This document shows positions 8,027 through 16,682 of a DNA stretch of 20,876 nucleotides, one piece after another. Origin of the DNA: Aureococcus anophagefferens (lineage: Eukaryota > Sar > Pelagophyceae > Pelagomonadales > Pelagomonadaceae); NCBI RefSeq assembly GCF_000186865.1, contig NW_008705562.1:2684442-2705317 (forward strand), in the 5' to 3' direction. How positions within the stretch are numbered: position 1 is the stretch's first letter; every line of letters starts with the position of its first letter. The notes under the pieces are model-generated. The model saw only the letters and a program-made list of their open reading frames with translations, did no database searches and was not told where the DNA came from. Made by a program: the position numbers and the translations under genes.

Positions 8027-9256
8027 ATGACGAGGACCACAGCGCGGGACGTGCATCTTGCTGCCCGCCGTCGTCTCGCGACGGCGGCGAACCACGATCA
8101 GATCTCCTTCGTCGCCTACGCGAACTACACCCTCGTTCCCGGAGAGGAACTCGACCTCGACCGGTTCAAGGATGGCTTCCAGGACACGCTGCTCTCCTCG
8201 ATATCGACCGGAGACGCGCAAAGCGCGCTCGACGACCGCGCGACCGGCACGTCGCTCGCGTCGGCGGCCATCGACGAGGCGTCGAGCGCGGCTGGCGACC
8301 ATCACTGGAAGCACGGAGGTCGCGGTTACCGAAGCTCGCGCGACGACGGACGCGCTCGTCGTCGAGTGCCCCGCGGGGACCATTTCCGCCGCCGGCGAGA
8401 GCGACTGCACGCCGTGTTCGCGCGGGACGTACTCGGACGCTCTCGGCCAGACGAGCTGCAAGCTCGCGGAGCCCGGCACGTTCGTGCCCGTCGAGGGCGC
8501 CTCGGCCGCGACGCCGTGTCCCGTCGGGACGACGTCGGGTGCTGCGGCGTCATCTTGCGCACAGTGTCCGCTCGGCTACTACAGCAATCTCACCGGCCAG
8601 TCCTCGTGTCAGCTCTCCACGAGGCGCTCGAGCGGCACGCGGAATCGATGGTCCAGTTTCAGAAGCTCGAGGCGCGGGCGAACGACCCGACGCTGGAGAG
8701 CGTGCGGTTCCTCTACGAGGAGTTCAAACCGAGCTGCTTCATGTTCATGGTCTACGAGGTCTCCCGCCGCATCTTCCTCACGGGGTGCCTGTCCATGTTC
8801 GTGCCCGATTCCATCTCCCAGATCGCCATCGGGCTCCTCGGCAGCCTCATCTCCTACCGCGTCTTCAGCCACTACGAGCCCTACGTCGAGGAGGACGACG
8901 GGGTCGTCTCCGAGGTCGCGCAGACGGAGCTCGTCCTCGTGTTCTTCTACGCGCTGATGGTGTTCGCGACGGACAATCTCGAGCAGCACGACGGCGTCTT
9001 CTCGGGCAAGGTGTTCGCGAGCCTCCTCGTCGTGCTCCTCGCGTCCACGCTTCTCATTGCACTCTGGCTGATCATCCTCGCGAACTTTAGCGGCGACGAG
9101 TTGCGCTCCTGCTTCGTGGGATCGCGGCGCGGCCTCCTCGACGTCGGCCGCGCGCTGTCGGGGCTGGTCACGCCGAGGAGCCCGAAGGACGGCGGCGGGG
9201 GGGACGTCCCCGTCGAGGCCGGCGCCGTCGAGGCGGAGGCCATCGCGCGGATCTGA
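8027..9256 (+). pseudogene. Frame-broken GCC2/GCC3 cysteine-repeat, multi-pass membrane protein gene
   Basis: Coding character moves between frames. Frame starting 8027: about 8090-8290 (FVAYANYTLVPGEELDLDRF). Frame of 8058: about 8300-8615, two to three GCC2/GCC3 (ephrin-receptor-like) cysteine units (ECPAGTISAAGESDCTPC, PCPVGTTSGAAASSCAQC). Frame of 8027 again: about 8620 to TGA 9254-9256, with several hydrophobic helices (IFLTGCLSMFV, ISQIAIGLLGSLISY, LVLVFFYALMVFA, LLVVLLASTLLIALWLIIL). Large algal and stramenopile surface proteins pair these cysteine repeats with a C-terminal multi-TM block like this one. The usual helices between the two parts are missing, and no plausible introns explain the switches near 8290 and 8620. 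I read it as a deleted, frameshifted relic; sequencing indels or an unusual intron are alternatives. Confidence 0.6.
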
Positions 9257-9295
9257 AACCCTACTTGTATGTGAACTCCCACTGGCATCATCAAA

Positions 9296-9373
9296 ATGGT
9301 CGCCGCCAAGAAACCCACCGCCAAGAAGCCCGCCGCCAAGAAGCCCACGGCGAAGAAGCCGGCCAAGAAGTAG
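9296..9373 (+). CDS. 25-residue Lys/Ala/Pro peptide, linker-histone-tail-like
   Basis: ATG 9296 (context TCAAAATGG) to TAG 9371-9373. The product is repeats of AAKKP/TAKKP and nothing else, like the C-terminal tail of histone H1 or of H1-like proteins in protists that lack the globular domain. It could be a real mini-gene, a fragment of a histone H1 gene, or chance. The favourable start context and perfect five-residue periodicity argue against pure chance. No globular-domain coding sequence is visible nearby. Confidence 0.35.
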   Translation: MVAAKKPTAKKPAAKKPTAKKPAKK

Positions 9374-9678
9374 ACGCGCTCATCGCGTTCAAGACTTCCT
9401 GTGCGACGACGCACGACGACCGCCCGCTCTTTCCGAATCCCACGTTCCCCGGCGCGCAAGCAAGCAAGCACATACTAGTACACCCCCAGTACGTAATCCA
9501 AATTAGCGCCTGACGAACTTGAACGAACGAACGAAAGAACAACCAGTGGCATGTTAATCCCATGTATGCACCGTTTGTTTCTACCTCCCCGATGCGCCCG
9601 AGAGAGGGAGACCCGGGCGCTCCTGGGGGAGGCGCGCCGTTCGAAGCGAAAGGGGCAGGCGGCGTTTAGCGCCGGTGG
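9374..9678. other. Convergent intergenic region, no gene seen
   Basis: About 305 bp between the + strand ORFs and the methyltransferase stop. It is AT-richer than the genes and holds short simple repeats (CAAG x3 near 9460; GAAC-type near 9517-9541). It probably contains the 3' ends of both flanking transcripts. Confidence 0.5.
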
Positions 9679-10695
9679 TCATCGCCCCCGGACGAAGGTG
9701 GAGAAGGTCATGCCGTCGGGCGTGTCCGGCCGGTACTCGAAGGGCGAGCGCACGAGCGTCGTGTCGAAGCTCGGCGACCGGAAGGACGCGTCCCGGGCCG
9801 GCCGCGCGCCGGCCGCGCGGGCCGCCGCGTCGACCTTGGCCTCGAGGTCCGCGACGTCGTCCGCGACGTCGTCGCCGCGCTTGAGCCGCGCGCGCGACGC
9901 GCGGAGCTGGCCCCGGACCTTCTTCACGTAGGCCGCGTCGACCTCGGAGGCGGCGACCAGGCAGGCCTGGCCGGAGACGTCGTCGCTCCCGCGCACGTAG
10001 GGCACGGCGAGGTAGTCGAGGAGCTCGGGCGCGCCCGGGAAGAGCACGTTGTCCGCGACGACGAGCGCGCCGTCCGCGAGGAGCCCCCGCGCCCGCAGGG
10101 CCTCGAGGTCCCGCGCGTAGTCGGGCTTCCAGTGGTCCATGAGCACGGCGTCGAAGGGCGCGCCGAGCCGCGGGAGCACGTCGGACGCGTTGCCGAAGAC
10201 GGCGTCGACGCGGCGCAGCGTCGCCGCGTCGAGCGCCTTCGCGCGGATGCGCAGCGACGCGTCGTAGGTGGTGCGGTCGACCTCGATGGTCGTCAGCGTC
10301 GCGTCGCGCGGCATGGACCGCGCGAGGCGGATCGACATGTAGCCTAAAAACGTGCCGATCTCCAACACGCGCCGCGGCCGCTTCCGGCGCACCGCGGCCT
10401 CGATGAGGTCGCCCTTCGCGGGGCCCATGTTCATCATCCAGCTCGTCTCCGCGCACCGGTCCATGGCACCGAGCACGGACGCCGCGTCGCCCGGCGTCGC
10501 GTACTTGTCGACGAAGAACTCCATGTCGTCGGAGGTCCAGAGCTGCCACATGGCCGACGCCGGCGCACCGACGATCGACGGCGCCGCCGCGAGGAGGCGG
10601 CGCCGACCGATCGGCACGCGCGCGGCCATGGCGAGGGCGGCGACGGCGACGGCGCGCACGTGCGGCACCACCATCGTCAGTGATCGATTGTGCAC
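9679..10695 (-). CDS. Catechol-O-methyltransferase-like SAM-dependent methyltransferase
   Basis: A 338-residue ORF from ATG 10695 to stop 9679-9681. Motif I, VLEIGTFLGYMSIRLA (residues 110-125), is the SAM-binding loop of the COMT/class I O-methyltransferases. MDHWK (186-190) and VADNVLFPGAP (213-223) match the COMT metal and catechol motifs; D187, D215 and N216 correspond to the three Mg2+ ligands and K190 to the catalytic lysine. All key residues appear present, so an active Mg2+-dependent O-methyltransferase acting on a catechol-like or other small substrate is likely. The N-terminus (residues about 8-50, Ala/Arg-rich) may be a targeting sequence; M8 is an alternative start. No intron is needed. 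It is tandem to the eEF1B gene, 207 bp away, on the same strand. Confidence 0.85.
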   Translation of the reverse strand: MHNRSLTMVVPHVRAVAVAALAMAARVPIGRRRLLAAAPSIVGAPASAMWQLWTSDDMEFFVDKYATPGDAASVLGAMDRCAETSWMMNMGPAKGDLIEAAVRRKRPRRVLEIGTFLGYMSIRLARSMPRDATLTTIEVDRTTYDASLRIRAKALDAATLRRVDAVFGNASDVLPRLGAPFDAVLMDHWKPDYARDLEALRARGLLADGALVVADNVLFPGAPELLDYLAVPYVRGSDDVSGQACLVAASEVDAAYVKKVRGQLRASRARLKRGDDVADDVADLEAKVDAAARAAGARPARDASFRSPSFDTTLVRSPFEYRPDTPDGMTFSTFVRGR

Positions 10696-10902
10696 ACCAA
10701 AGGCTCAGCAACTTGGCGTTCAACCAGCCGTCGGCGCGGCTATGCGCGCGGATGTTCCGCTCCGCGCGCGGTTCCCCGACCTGCGCGGCGTCGTCCCTAG
10801 CTGACGTGGTTTATCGGTGGCGGCGCGCGGCGCGCGCGGCGCCGCGCCGCCCGTCGCCGCCGGCCGTCGGTCCGCGCGGCGGCGGCGGCTTTCCGCGGCT
10901 CC

Positions 10903-11607
10903 CTAGAGGAGCGACATGGACGTCATGGTCATGGACTGGACCTCGTCGGCGAAGGCCTCCTCGGTGATCTCCTCGATGATGGCGTCCATGGACATGGTCT
11001 GGTTGATGACGGCCGTGCAGATGATCTTCTTGACGCCGAAGGCGACGTCCTCGAGCTTGCAGACCTCGGACCACTTGAGGCCCTCGCGGACGAAGGTGGA
11101 CTTGATCTTCTTGAAGAGCTCCTCGAGGTCCTGCTCCGCCTCCCAGGGCTTGATCTCGAGCGCGCACAGTGACCGCTGCGCGACCTCCTTCTTCGCGAGC
11201 TTGGCCATGGCCTTGGCCTTGGCCTCCTCGAGCTTTTTGGCGGCCGCGGCCTTCTCCTCCTCCGTCTGCTCCTCGTCGTCGCCCCAGAAGTCGTCGTCGT
11301 CGTCCTCGGCGGCCGGCTCGGCCGCCTTGGGCGCGGGCGCGGGCGCGGCCTTGGGCGCGGCCTTGGCGGCCTTGGGCGCCGGCGCCGGCGCCGCGCCGCC
11401 CGAGGACCCGGCGACGAGCGCCAGGCACTTGACGCCCGTCAGCGCCGCGATGTGGATGTACCAGCGGTAGGCCTGCGGGAACTTGCCCGCGTCCGGCAGC
11501 GAGATCTTGCCGAAGACCTCGACGTCCGCGGGGCTAAAGGCGTAGCCGGACACGTACGAGTGCGTGAGCATGAACGCATCGACTTCCTCGACGGTGGAGA
11601 GGCCCAT
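10903..11607 (-). CDS. EEF1B: Translation elongation factor eEF1B (beta-type) guanine-nucleotide exchange factor
   Basis: A 234-residue protein from ATG 11607; the frame is open further upstream but the added residues are low-complexity, and family proteins start at this Met. Residues 1-65 form the N-terminal GST-C-like helical domain (VDAFMLTHSYVSGYAFSPAD). Residues 66-100 are a Gly/Ala/Pro/Lys linker. Residues 101-118 are the acidic patch around FWGDDEEQTEEE. Residues about 147-234 are the EF1 exchange domain (ALEIKPWEAEQDLEELFKKI; KLEDVAFGVKKI). In this family the C-terminal domain reloads eEF1A with GTP in the cytosol. The length is typical (about 225 residues). The C-terminus ends in TMTSMSLL rather than the hydrophobic tail common in animals. 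Confidence 0.95.
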   Translation of the reverse strand: MGLSTVEEVDAFMLTHSYVSGYAFSPADVEVFGKISLPDAGKFPQAYRWYIHIAALTGVKCLALVAGSSGGAAPAPAPKAAKAAPKAAPAPAPKAAEPAAEDDDDDFWGDDEEQTEEEKAAAAKKLEEAKAKAMAKLAKKEVAQRSLCALEIKPWEAEQDLEELFKKIKSTFVREGLKWSEVCKLEDVAFGVKKIICTAVINQTMSMDAIIEEITEEAFADEVQSMTMTSMSLL

Positions 11608-12398
11608 GGTTGCTGGCGGTGGTGTTGTCGGCGGCGTCGGCGGCGTTTTAGGCGATGCTTGATGGCCCGGGGTGTGCAGCGACACGCGACGCTCGACGAT
11701 GGAGGCCTCGATGGTCGCCCGGCCTCGTCGGATCACGCTCGCGTCGCGACGCGGCCTGGCGGAGCCCTGCTAGTGCGACGACGCGTCCCGGCGCCGCCAC
11801 GAGCCGCGAGGTAAGGGTCGCAGGGCGCGCCGCCGCGGCCGGGCCGCGCGTTGGTCTTCCAGCCGCGGCCGCGGCGGCCTGGCGCGCCGAGCCCGAGGGC
11901 CCCGGCCCTTGATTATCCTGGGCGCGTCGCCCGTCGCCCGGCGGCGTCGGCGACGCGCCCGCGGCCGGTCTTCTCGTCAGGGCTGCCGCCGGCTGCCGCC
12001 GCGCTGGGGCAGCCCCGCGCGGGGGCTCAGCGCCGCCCAAATTCCCGTCAACGAAGATGCGCTCCCGTCGAAGCGCGGGCGCGCCGCCAAAGCTTACAAT
12101 CCACTTGAACTAGCTTTTCTTCTTTGGGCTCGTTTGATGTCGTTCGGGGCTTTGCCTGACTTGTCTTTGGGTTGCAGTCAAAGGCTGCCGATCCTCTGGG
12201 GCTGATGATGCACGCGATTTCGTCGCAGTTTGTGGATCTTTATTCAAGGTTCCAGTTGTCATCTTCACGAGCCAGAGCTTCGCTGGGCGCGTCGCACGTA
12301 ACTGCAACTTTGGCCTTGAAGTTGGGAACCGCGAACAGTGAAGCGCGATAATCAACCCAGCCGAGCTGCTCGACGCATTGATCCGATCTTTGCGTAGA
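11608..12398. promoter_or_regulatory. Divergent intergenic region between eEF1B (-) and the DUF3110 gene (+)
   Basis: About 790 bp with no supported gene. 11640-12080 is GC-rich and carries only shadow frames. 12085-12390 is clearly AT-richer and likely holds promoter or 5' UTR elements for the + strand gene. No TATA box or named motif is clear. A 16-base segment at 12313-12328 resembles the interior of a reverse family B introner. Confidence 0.4.
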
Positions 12399-13076
12399 AT
12401 GGCGCCCGCCCGCCCCCTTCTCGTCCTCCTGCGCCTCCTGACGCTCCCCGCGGCCGCCTTCGTGTCCCCCGCGGCCAGCGCGACCAAAAAATTGGCCCCG
12501 TTGTGCGCGCAGAACAAAGATTCGCCGGAACGGGATCCGATCACGGCGCGCGCGGCCTTCGACGCCCTGTCGGCCGACGCGACGACGGACTCGCTCCTCC
12601 GGGGCCTGCGGGAGCGCGCGGAGGAGATGCGGCGCGCCGAGCGCGACGAGGCGCGGCGCGAGGAGATGCGCGCGACGGCGCTCGACCACGCGTGGGTCGT
12701 GCTCTTCCGGGGCGACGAGTCCGGCGACGGCATCCACAGCCTGTCGAGCAACGGCCGCGAGATCGTCCTCGCCTTCGAGGCCGCCGACGAGGCGCGGCGC
12801 TTCGCCCTCGTCCTGCGGGCCCAGGGCTTTTTCGAGCCGACGCCGCACCGCATGGAGATGTCCGCGCTCGAGCTCTTCTGCGAGAGCGACGAGCGCGTCT
12901 CGCTCCTCCAGATCCCCAAGGGCACGTGCATCGTGCCCCCGGACGAGACCGTCGACGACGTCGAGTTCACGCCCAGCGCCGCGGCCGCCGCGGCCGCCGC
13001 CGACGGCGAGGGCGGCGTGCTCACGGACGCGCAGCTCGCCGAGGCCCGCCAGCGCCTCGAGCTCCTCTTCAGGTGA
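12399..13076 (+). CDS. Plastid-targeted DUF3110-like protein
   Basis: A 225-residue protein from ATG 12399 to TGA 13074-13076. M1 precedes a clean hydrophobic signal (LLVLLRLLTLPAAAFVSP, residues 7-24). The AAFVSP end resembles the ASAFAP motif at the signal/transit boundary in heterokont plastid preproteins, followed by a Ser/Ala/Lys transit-like stretch. Residues about 97-190 (HAWVVLFRGDESGDGIHSLS; EADEARRFALVLRAQ-like helix; PKGTCIVPPDETVDDVEF) match the DUF3110 layout as I remember it from cyanobacteria and plastids. Function is unknown. An Ala run (194-201) and a short helix end the protein. An upstream in-frame Met at 12378 was rejected because it would place MIRSLRR before the signal. 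Confidence 0.75.
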   Translation: MAPARPLLVLLRLLTLPAAAFVSPAASATKKLAPLCAQNKDSPERDPITARAAFDALSADATTDSLLRGLRERAEEMRRAERDEARREEMRATALDHAWVVLFRGDESGDGIHSLSSNGREIVLAFEAADEARRFALVLRAQGFFEPTPHRMEMSALELFCESDERVSLLQIPKGTCIVPPDETVDDVEFTPSAAAAAAAADGEGGVLTDAQLAEARQRLELLFR

Positions 13077-13406
13077 AGCCGGGGACCGCCGCGTCGCCGC
13101 GGGGTTCTCCGCCCCGCGGCGCCGCGGCGCCCCCGCGAGGCCCGCGCGCGGAAGCGCGCGGCGCCCGCTCGCCGCGCTCGTCCGTAACTGGAATTTGCTT
13201 GATTTCCGAGGTCTTCGCCCGCGGCGTCGGCGTCCCGCGCCAGCGGGGTCGCGTTGCGGAGGACGTCGCGGCGCGGCGAAGGACGAGTTCGGCGAGGCGT
13301 CCGAGGTGCGAGGCGCCGGCTCGTCCGAGGTCTCGTCCGGCGCGCCGGCCGCGGCCTCGAGTCGATCGAGGACTCGATCGCTTCGGGTCTTCGCCACAAA
13401 GCCACG
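13077..13406 (+). other. Intergenic region before the USP gene, no gene seen
   Basis: 330 bp between two same-strand genes. The first half is extremely GC-rich with short palindromic stretches (CCGCGGGG/CCCCGCGG type). The reading frames here are shadows without recognisable domains. It probably contains the 3' UTR of the upstream gene and the USP promoter. Confidence 0.4.
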
Positions 13407-15753
13407 ATGCCCGGCCAGGCGCCCCCGGCCCTCCGCGCCCCCGGCGCCCCCGTGGGGCCGGCCCTCCGCGCCCCCGGCGCCCCCGTGGGGCTCTACAACG
13501 AGGGCGCGACGTGCTACCTCAACGCGCTCCTCCAGCTCCTCTTCATGCTCCCCGTCCGCGAGGCGATCCTCAAGTGGCGCCCGGACGAGTCCGACGACGC
13601 GTCCGGCGACGACGCGTCCGGCGACGACGCGTCGCCGCCGGCCGCGCCGAGCGCGGATCTGAAGATCACGGGCGAGCTCCAGCGCCTCTTCGCGCGCCTC
13701 GTGCTCGGCGACGCGCGCGCGGCGTCGACGCGCGACCTCGTCGCGGCGTTCGGCTGGTCGGGCGCCGAGGCGCTCGAGCAGCAGGACGTGTCCGAGTGCC
13801 TCAACGTCCTCTGCGACCGGGGCTTCCACGGCTCGGCGCGCGCGGCCCTCGACGAGCTCTGCGGCGGGACGACCGTGACCGTGCTCGAGCGCAAGGACGG
13901 GACGCGGCCGCCGCGGTCGGGCGAGCCCGCGCCGCCCGGCGTCCGCGACGGCGGGGAGCGCGCGGCGAAGAGAGGGGGGGGGGGGGGGACACGCGCGTCC
14001 CGCGTCGCGGAGCGCGGGCGGGATCGGAGCTCGACCGCAGGTCAAGTTCCTCGAGCTCCACCTCGGCCTCGACCGGCCGACCGTCGAGGCCGCGCTCGCC
14101 GCGTACTTCGCGGGCGACGACCCGCGCGGATTCCCACCCGACTTCGATGCGAGCGTCTTCGAGGCGTTCCGCCGTGCTTCGAGAGCTCGACGAGGGCCAT
14201 CGATTCGTCCGAACGCGAGCCGAATCGACGCCGACGAGAGAGTTCTCGAGCGCGGCGGGTTTCCCCCGGACCGGTCGTTGGACCCCACGCAGGCGACGAC
14301 GTCGAGGTCGACTGCGCGGCGACGGGCGAGCGCGTCGCCCACTCGAAGCGCGAGGCGATCGCGTCGCCGCCCGGCGCGCTCTTCCTCACGCTGAAGCGCT
14401 TCGCCATGGACTGGGACGCCATGGACCGCGTCAAGGACGAGCGGCCCGTCGACGTGCCCGCGCGGCTCGCGCTCGGTGGCGCGGACTACGGCCTCTGCGG
14501 CGCGCTCCTCCACGTGGGCACCTGTGCCGAATTCAACCACTGGTTTGGGTGGTCCTGACCAAACTTCAGAATTCTCTAGCTCGGTCACATCGAAGTCGAT
14601 TCGGCTGATTTTTGGACGAATCGATCGCCCTCGTCGAGTTCTCGAAGCAGAGTCGAAGAGCTCGCATCGAAACTTTCAAATACGCTCACATTGAAGTCGC
14701 GTTGAAGATTTGAATTCGGCACAGGTGGGCACGACGCACGCGGGCCACTACGAGGCCGAGGTCAAGGACCTGGCCACGGGCGCGTGGTGGACCTTCAACG
14801 ACGACGCGTGCGGCGCCGTCGACGCGGACGGGAGCCGCCGCGCGGACGGCACGTCGGCCTACGTGCTCGTCTACCTCCGCGGGGACGTGCTCGACGAGCT
14901 CGCCGAGGACCGCGAGGACGCCGTCGACATGGGCCTGAGCGCCCAGGGCGTGCCCCGGGCGCTCAAGGACGAGATCCTCGTCGAGAACGCGGTGCTCCGC
15001 GACGCCGCGGCCGCGGCGGCCGCGTCGCGCGCGACGCTGGCCGTCGACGTGCGACTCTTCCCCGGCGCGCGGACGTGGCGGTCGGCGTGGCCCCGCGACG
15101 TCTCCGCGGCCGAGGCGCTCGCGGACGCGCGCGCGGCGCTCCTCGGCGACCGCGACGGCGACGCGCCGGAGGTCGAGTGCCGGCTGCGGGCCTGGGACGC
15201 GTCCCGGGCCTGCGGCTTCGGCGCGCCGCTGCCCGAGCGCGGCGCCGCGGCGGACGCGGGCGGCGGCGACGCCTGGGTCCTCGAGGTCCGCGACGTCGCG
15301 GGCCCGGCCTTCCGGGCCTGGGACCCGTCGTGCCTCGCCGTCGTCGTCGTCGACGTCGGCGGCGAGGCCGACGTCGCCGCGCCCCTCCCCGACCTCCGCG
15401 CGACGGACGCCGTCGCGGACCTCCGGGCCGCGGCCGCGCGCGCGCTCGGCGCCGGCCGCGCGCTCGCGGCGCCGCGGCCCGCCGGCCGCGGCGACTGGCT
15501 CCTCGACGACGACGCCGCGCTCCTCGGCGACGCGCTCCCGGCGCCCGACGGCCGCGGCGACGTCGTCCTCTACGCCGCGGGCGACGCGGCCGCGCTCGCG
15601 GCCTACGTCGCCGAGCTCGACGCGCCCGCCGCGTCCGCGGCCTGCGCGCTCGAGGCCTCCGACTCCGGCTCCGACTCCGACGGCTCCATGCCCGACATGC
15701 CGGGCCTCGAGCTCGCGCCGTCCGACGCCGCGGCCTTCCAGATCCGCCAGTAG
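13407..15753 (+). CDS. Ubiquitin-specific protease (peptidase C19), USP40/USP47-like
   Basis: Exons 13407-13940, 14041-14113, 14293-14513 and 14725-15753 total 619 codons (618 residues plus stop). Cys box: GLYNEGATCYLNALLQLLF (residues 28-46), catalytic C36 with N31 upstream. The EALEQQDVSECLNVL segment (121-135) is the QQD box and resembles the USP40/47 subgroup. VKFLELHLGL (179-188) and LFLTLKRF (232-239) are core strands. His box: THAGHYEAEV with H284, then WWTFNDDAC (297-305) with the Asn/Asp position. The catalytic triad is therefore complete, and the enzyme should remove ubiquitin from proteins. The usual CxxC zinc-ribbon cysteines are not seen; ERKDG occupies the first site. The C-terminal 300 residues are Ala/Asp-rich and probably ubiquitin-like; they end in a Ser/Asp patch. 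The start is the first Met before the repeat and Cys box. Confidence 0.9.
13428..13490 (+). repeat. Tandem 33-bp duplication in the USP N-terminus
   Basis: Two near-perfect copies with a 33-bp period, starting at 13428 and 13461. Each encodes PALRAPGAPVG (residues 7-17 and 18-28). The in-frame duplication sits directly before the Cys box. Confidence 0.9.
13941..14040 (+). other. Ordinary 100-bp GT-AG intron in the USP gene
   Basis: The donor GTCCGCGACG at 13941 and acceptor CGCAG at 14036-14040 give a phase 0 join that restores the USP fold order (…PAPPG to VKFLELHLGL). No TSD or introner ends are present. The intron contains an uninterrupted run of 15 G (13974-13988). The donor is inferred from phase and could shift; the acceptor is firm. 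Confidence 0.65.
14122..14292 (-). mobile_element. Diverged family A introner, reverse orientation (intron 14114-14292)
   Basis: 171 bp, perfect 8-bp TSD GCGACGAC at 14114-14121 and 14293-14300. GC-AG intron, phase 1. Splicing joins AAYFAG to DDVEVDCAATG. The interior aligns with the reverse complement of family A: CCCGACTTCGATG, CCGTGCTTCGAGA, ATCGATTCGTCC and AGCCGAATCGA are recognisable in order. The terminal repeats have decayed, and the element is about 32 bp shorter and GC-richer than intact copies, so it looks older. Confidence 0.88.
14522..14724 (+). mobile_element. Introner, family A, copy 4 (intron 14514-14724)
   Basis: 203 bp, TSD GTGGGCAC at 14514-14521 and 14725-14732. Perfect ends CTGTGCCGAATTCAA on both sides. 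GT-AG intron, phase 0. It is inserted six codons before the catalytic His codon; splicing joins ALLH to VGTTHAGHYEAEV. It is very close in sequence to copy 1 at 294-496. Confidence 0.95.
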
Positions 15754-15884
15754 GCGCCCGACCCGCCCCCGCGCCCGCGCCTCGCGGCGCGTCCGCCGGT
15801 GCGACCGCGCGCTCCCCAACCCCTGTTTGCGGAGCGTCCGCCGGTTCGACACCGCGTCCACGCGCTCCCGCACCGCCGTTAAGC

Positions 15885-16507
15885 CTAGTGGAACCAGAGC
15901 TTCAGCCGGTACGCGTCGACGCCGTTGAGGTAGTACTTGAAGAGCCGCTCGTCGCGCGCGAAGCCGAGCTTCTCGTAGAGCCCCAGGGCGACCTTGTTCG
16001 TGACCTCCGTCTCGAGCATGACCTCGTCGCAGCCGATCTCGCGCATGCGCTCGATGGACCGGCAGACGAGCGCGGTGCCGATGCCGTAGCGGCGGTACTT
16101 GTCGTTGACCGCGAGCATGGCGATGTAGCCCCGGTAGACGGCCTCGCCCATGGGGCTGTGCTCGAGCTCGGCCTTGCTCACGATGCAGGCCCGGTCTCGC
16201 CGCCGAGCTTCGCCAGCAGGCACAGGTTCGGCCAGTTCCGCACGAAGTAGCGGTACGTGAAGACGCTGTAGGGCTCGCTCAGGTCCTCGTCGACGAGCTT
16301 CATGACCTCGGGCAGCTGCGACTCGTCGACGTACTCGACCCAGTCCACGTTCGGGTGCCGCGACGCGCAGAGCTCCGCGCTCATGGCCCGCCGCCGCGCC
16401 TCGGCCGCCGCCAGCGCCTGCGCGGCCTCGGCGGCCTCGGCCTCGGCGAGCGCCGCCTCGGCGAGCGCCGCGCCCTTCTTCTTGCTCGGCTTCTTCTTCG
16501 ACGGCAT
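15885..16507 (-). CDS. NAA30: N-alpha-acetyltransferase 30 (NatC catalytic subunit), with a one-base frameshift
   Basis: Start ATG 16507, stop TAG 15885-15887. Residues 1-45 are Lys/Ala-rich. The GNAT domain begins at [20 protein letters not shown] and continues with [18 protein letters not shown], a NAA30 hallmark. The second part ([20 protein letters not shown], with the RRYGIG acetyl-CoA loop; [34 protein letters not shown]) is equally close to NAA30. NatC acetylates nascent proteins that start with Met followed by a hydrophobic residue, at the ribosome. The two halves lie in different frames; the break falls at 16188-16194, in GGCCCGG. One added base there would give a continuous protein of about 207 residues. 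This strongly suggests a sequencing/assembly indel or a very recent mutation. Confidence 0.9.
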
Positions 16508-16522
16508 CGTCGCGCGCGCCGC

Positions 16523-16562
16523 GCGCCCGACGCTGCGGCGCGACGCGCCCGACGCTGCGGCG
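16523..16562. repeat. Direct repeat, 22-bp period, upstream of NAA30
   Basis: GCGCCCGACGCTGCGGCG occurs at 16523-16540 and again at 16545-16562. It lies just 5' of the NAA30 start codon and likely falls in its promoter or 5' UTR. Confidence 0.8.
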
Positions 16563-16682
16563 ACCCACACCTCCCTCCTTCGTTGAGGGCAAGAAGAGCT
16601 TCAATAGACCATTACCGCCATCTCCTCCAGCTGCAGATGAGCTGCAGCCTCAATCGCCGCATCGCCGAACGGGAAAAGCACG

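Noticed and set aside
12240..14588. A 782-residue minus-strand open frame opposite the DUF3110 and USP genes, and similar long open frames elsewhere (for example 6938-8479 minus, 17876-19441 minus).
   Set aside because: High GC leaves few stop codons in shadow frames. These read as Arg/Ala/Gly-rich noise, cross introners without splicing, and lie over genes with clear domains on the other strand.
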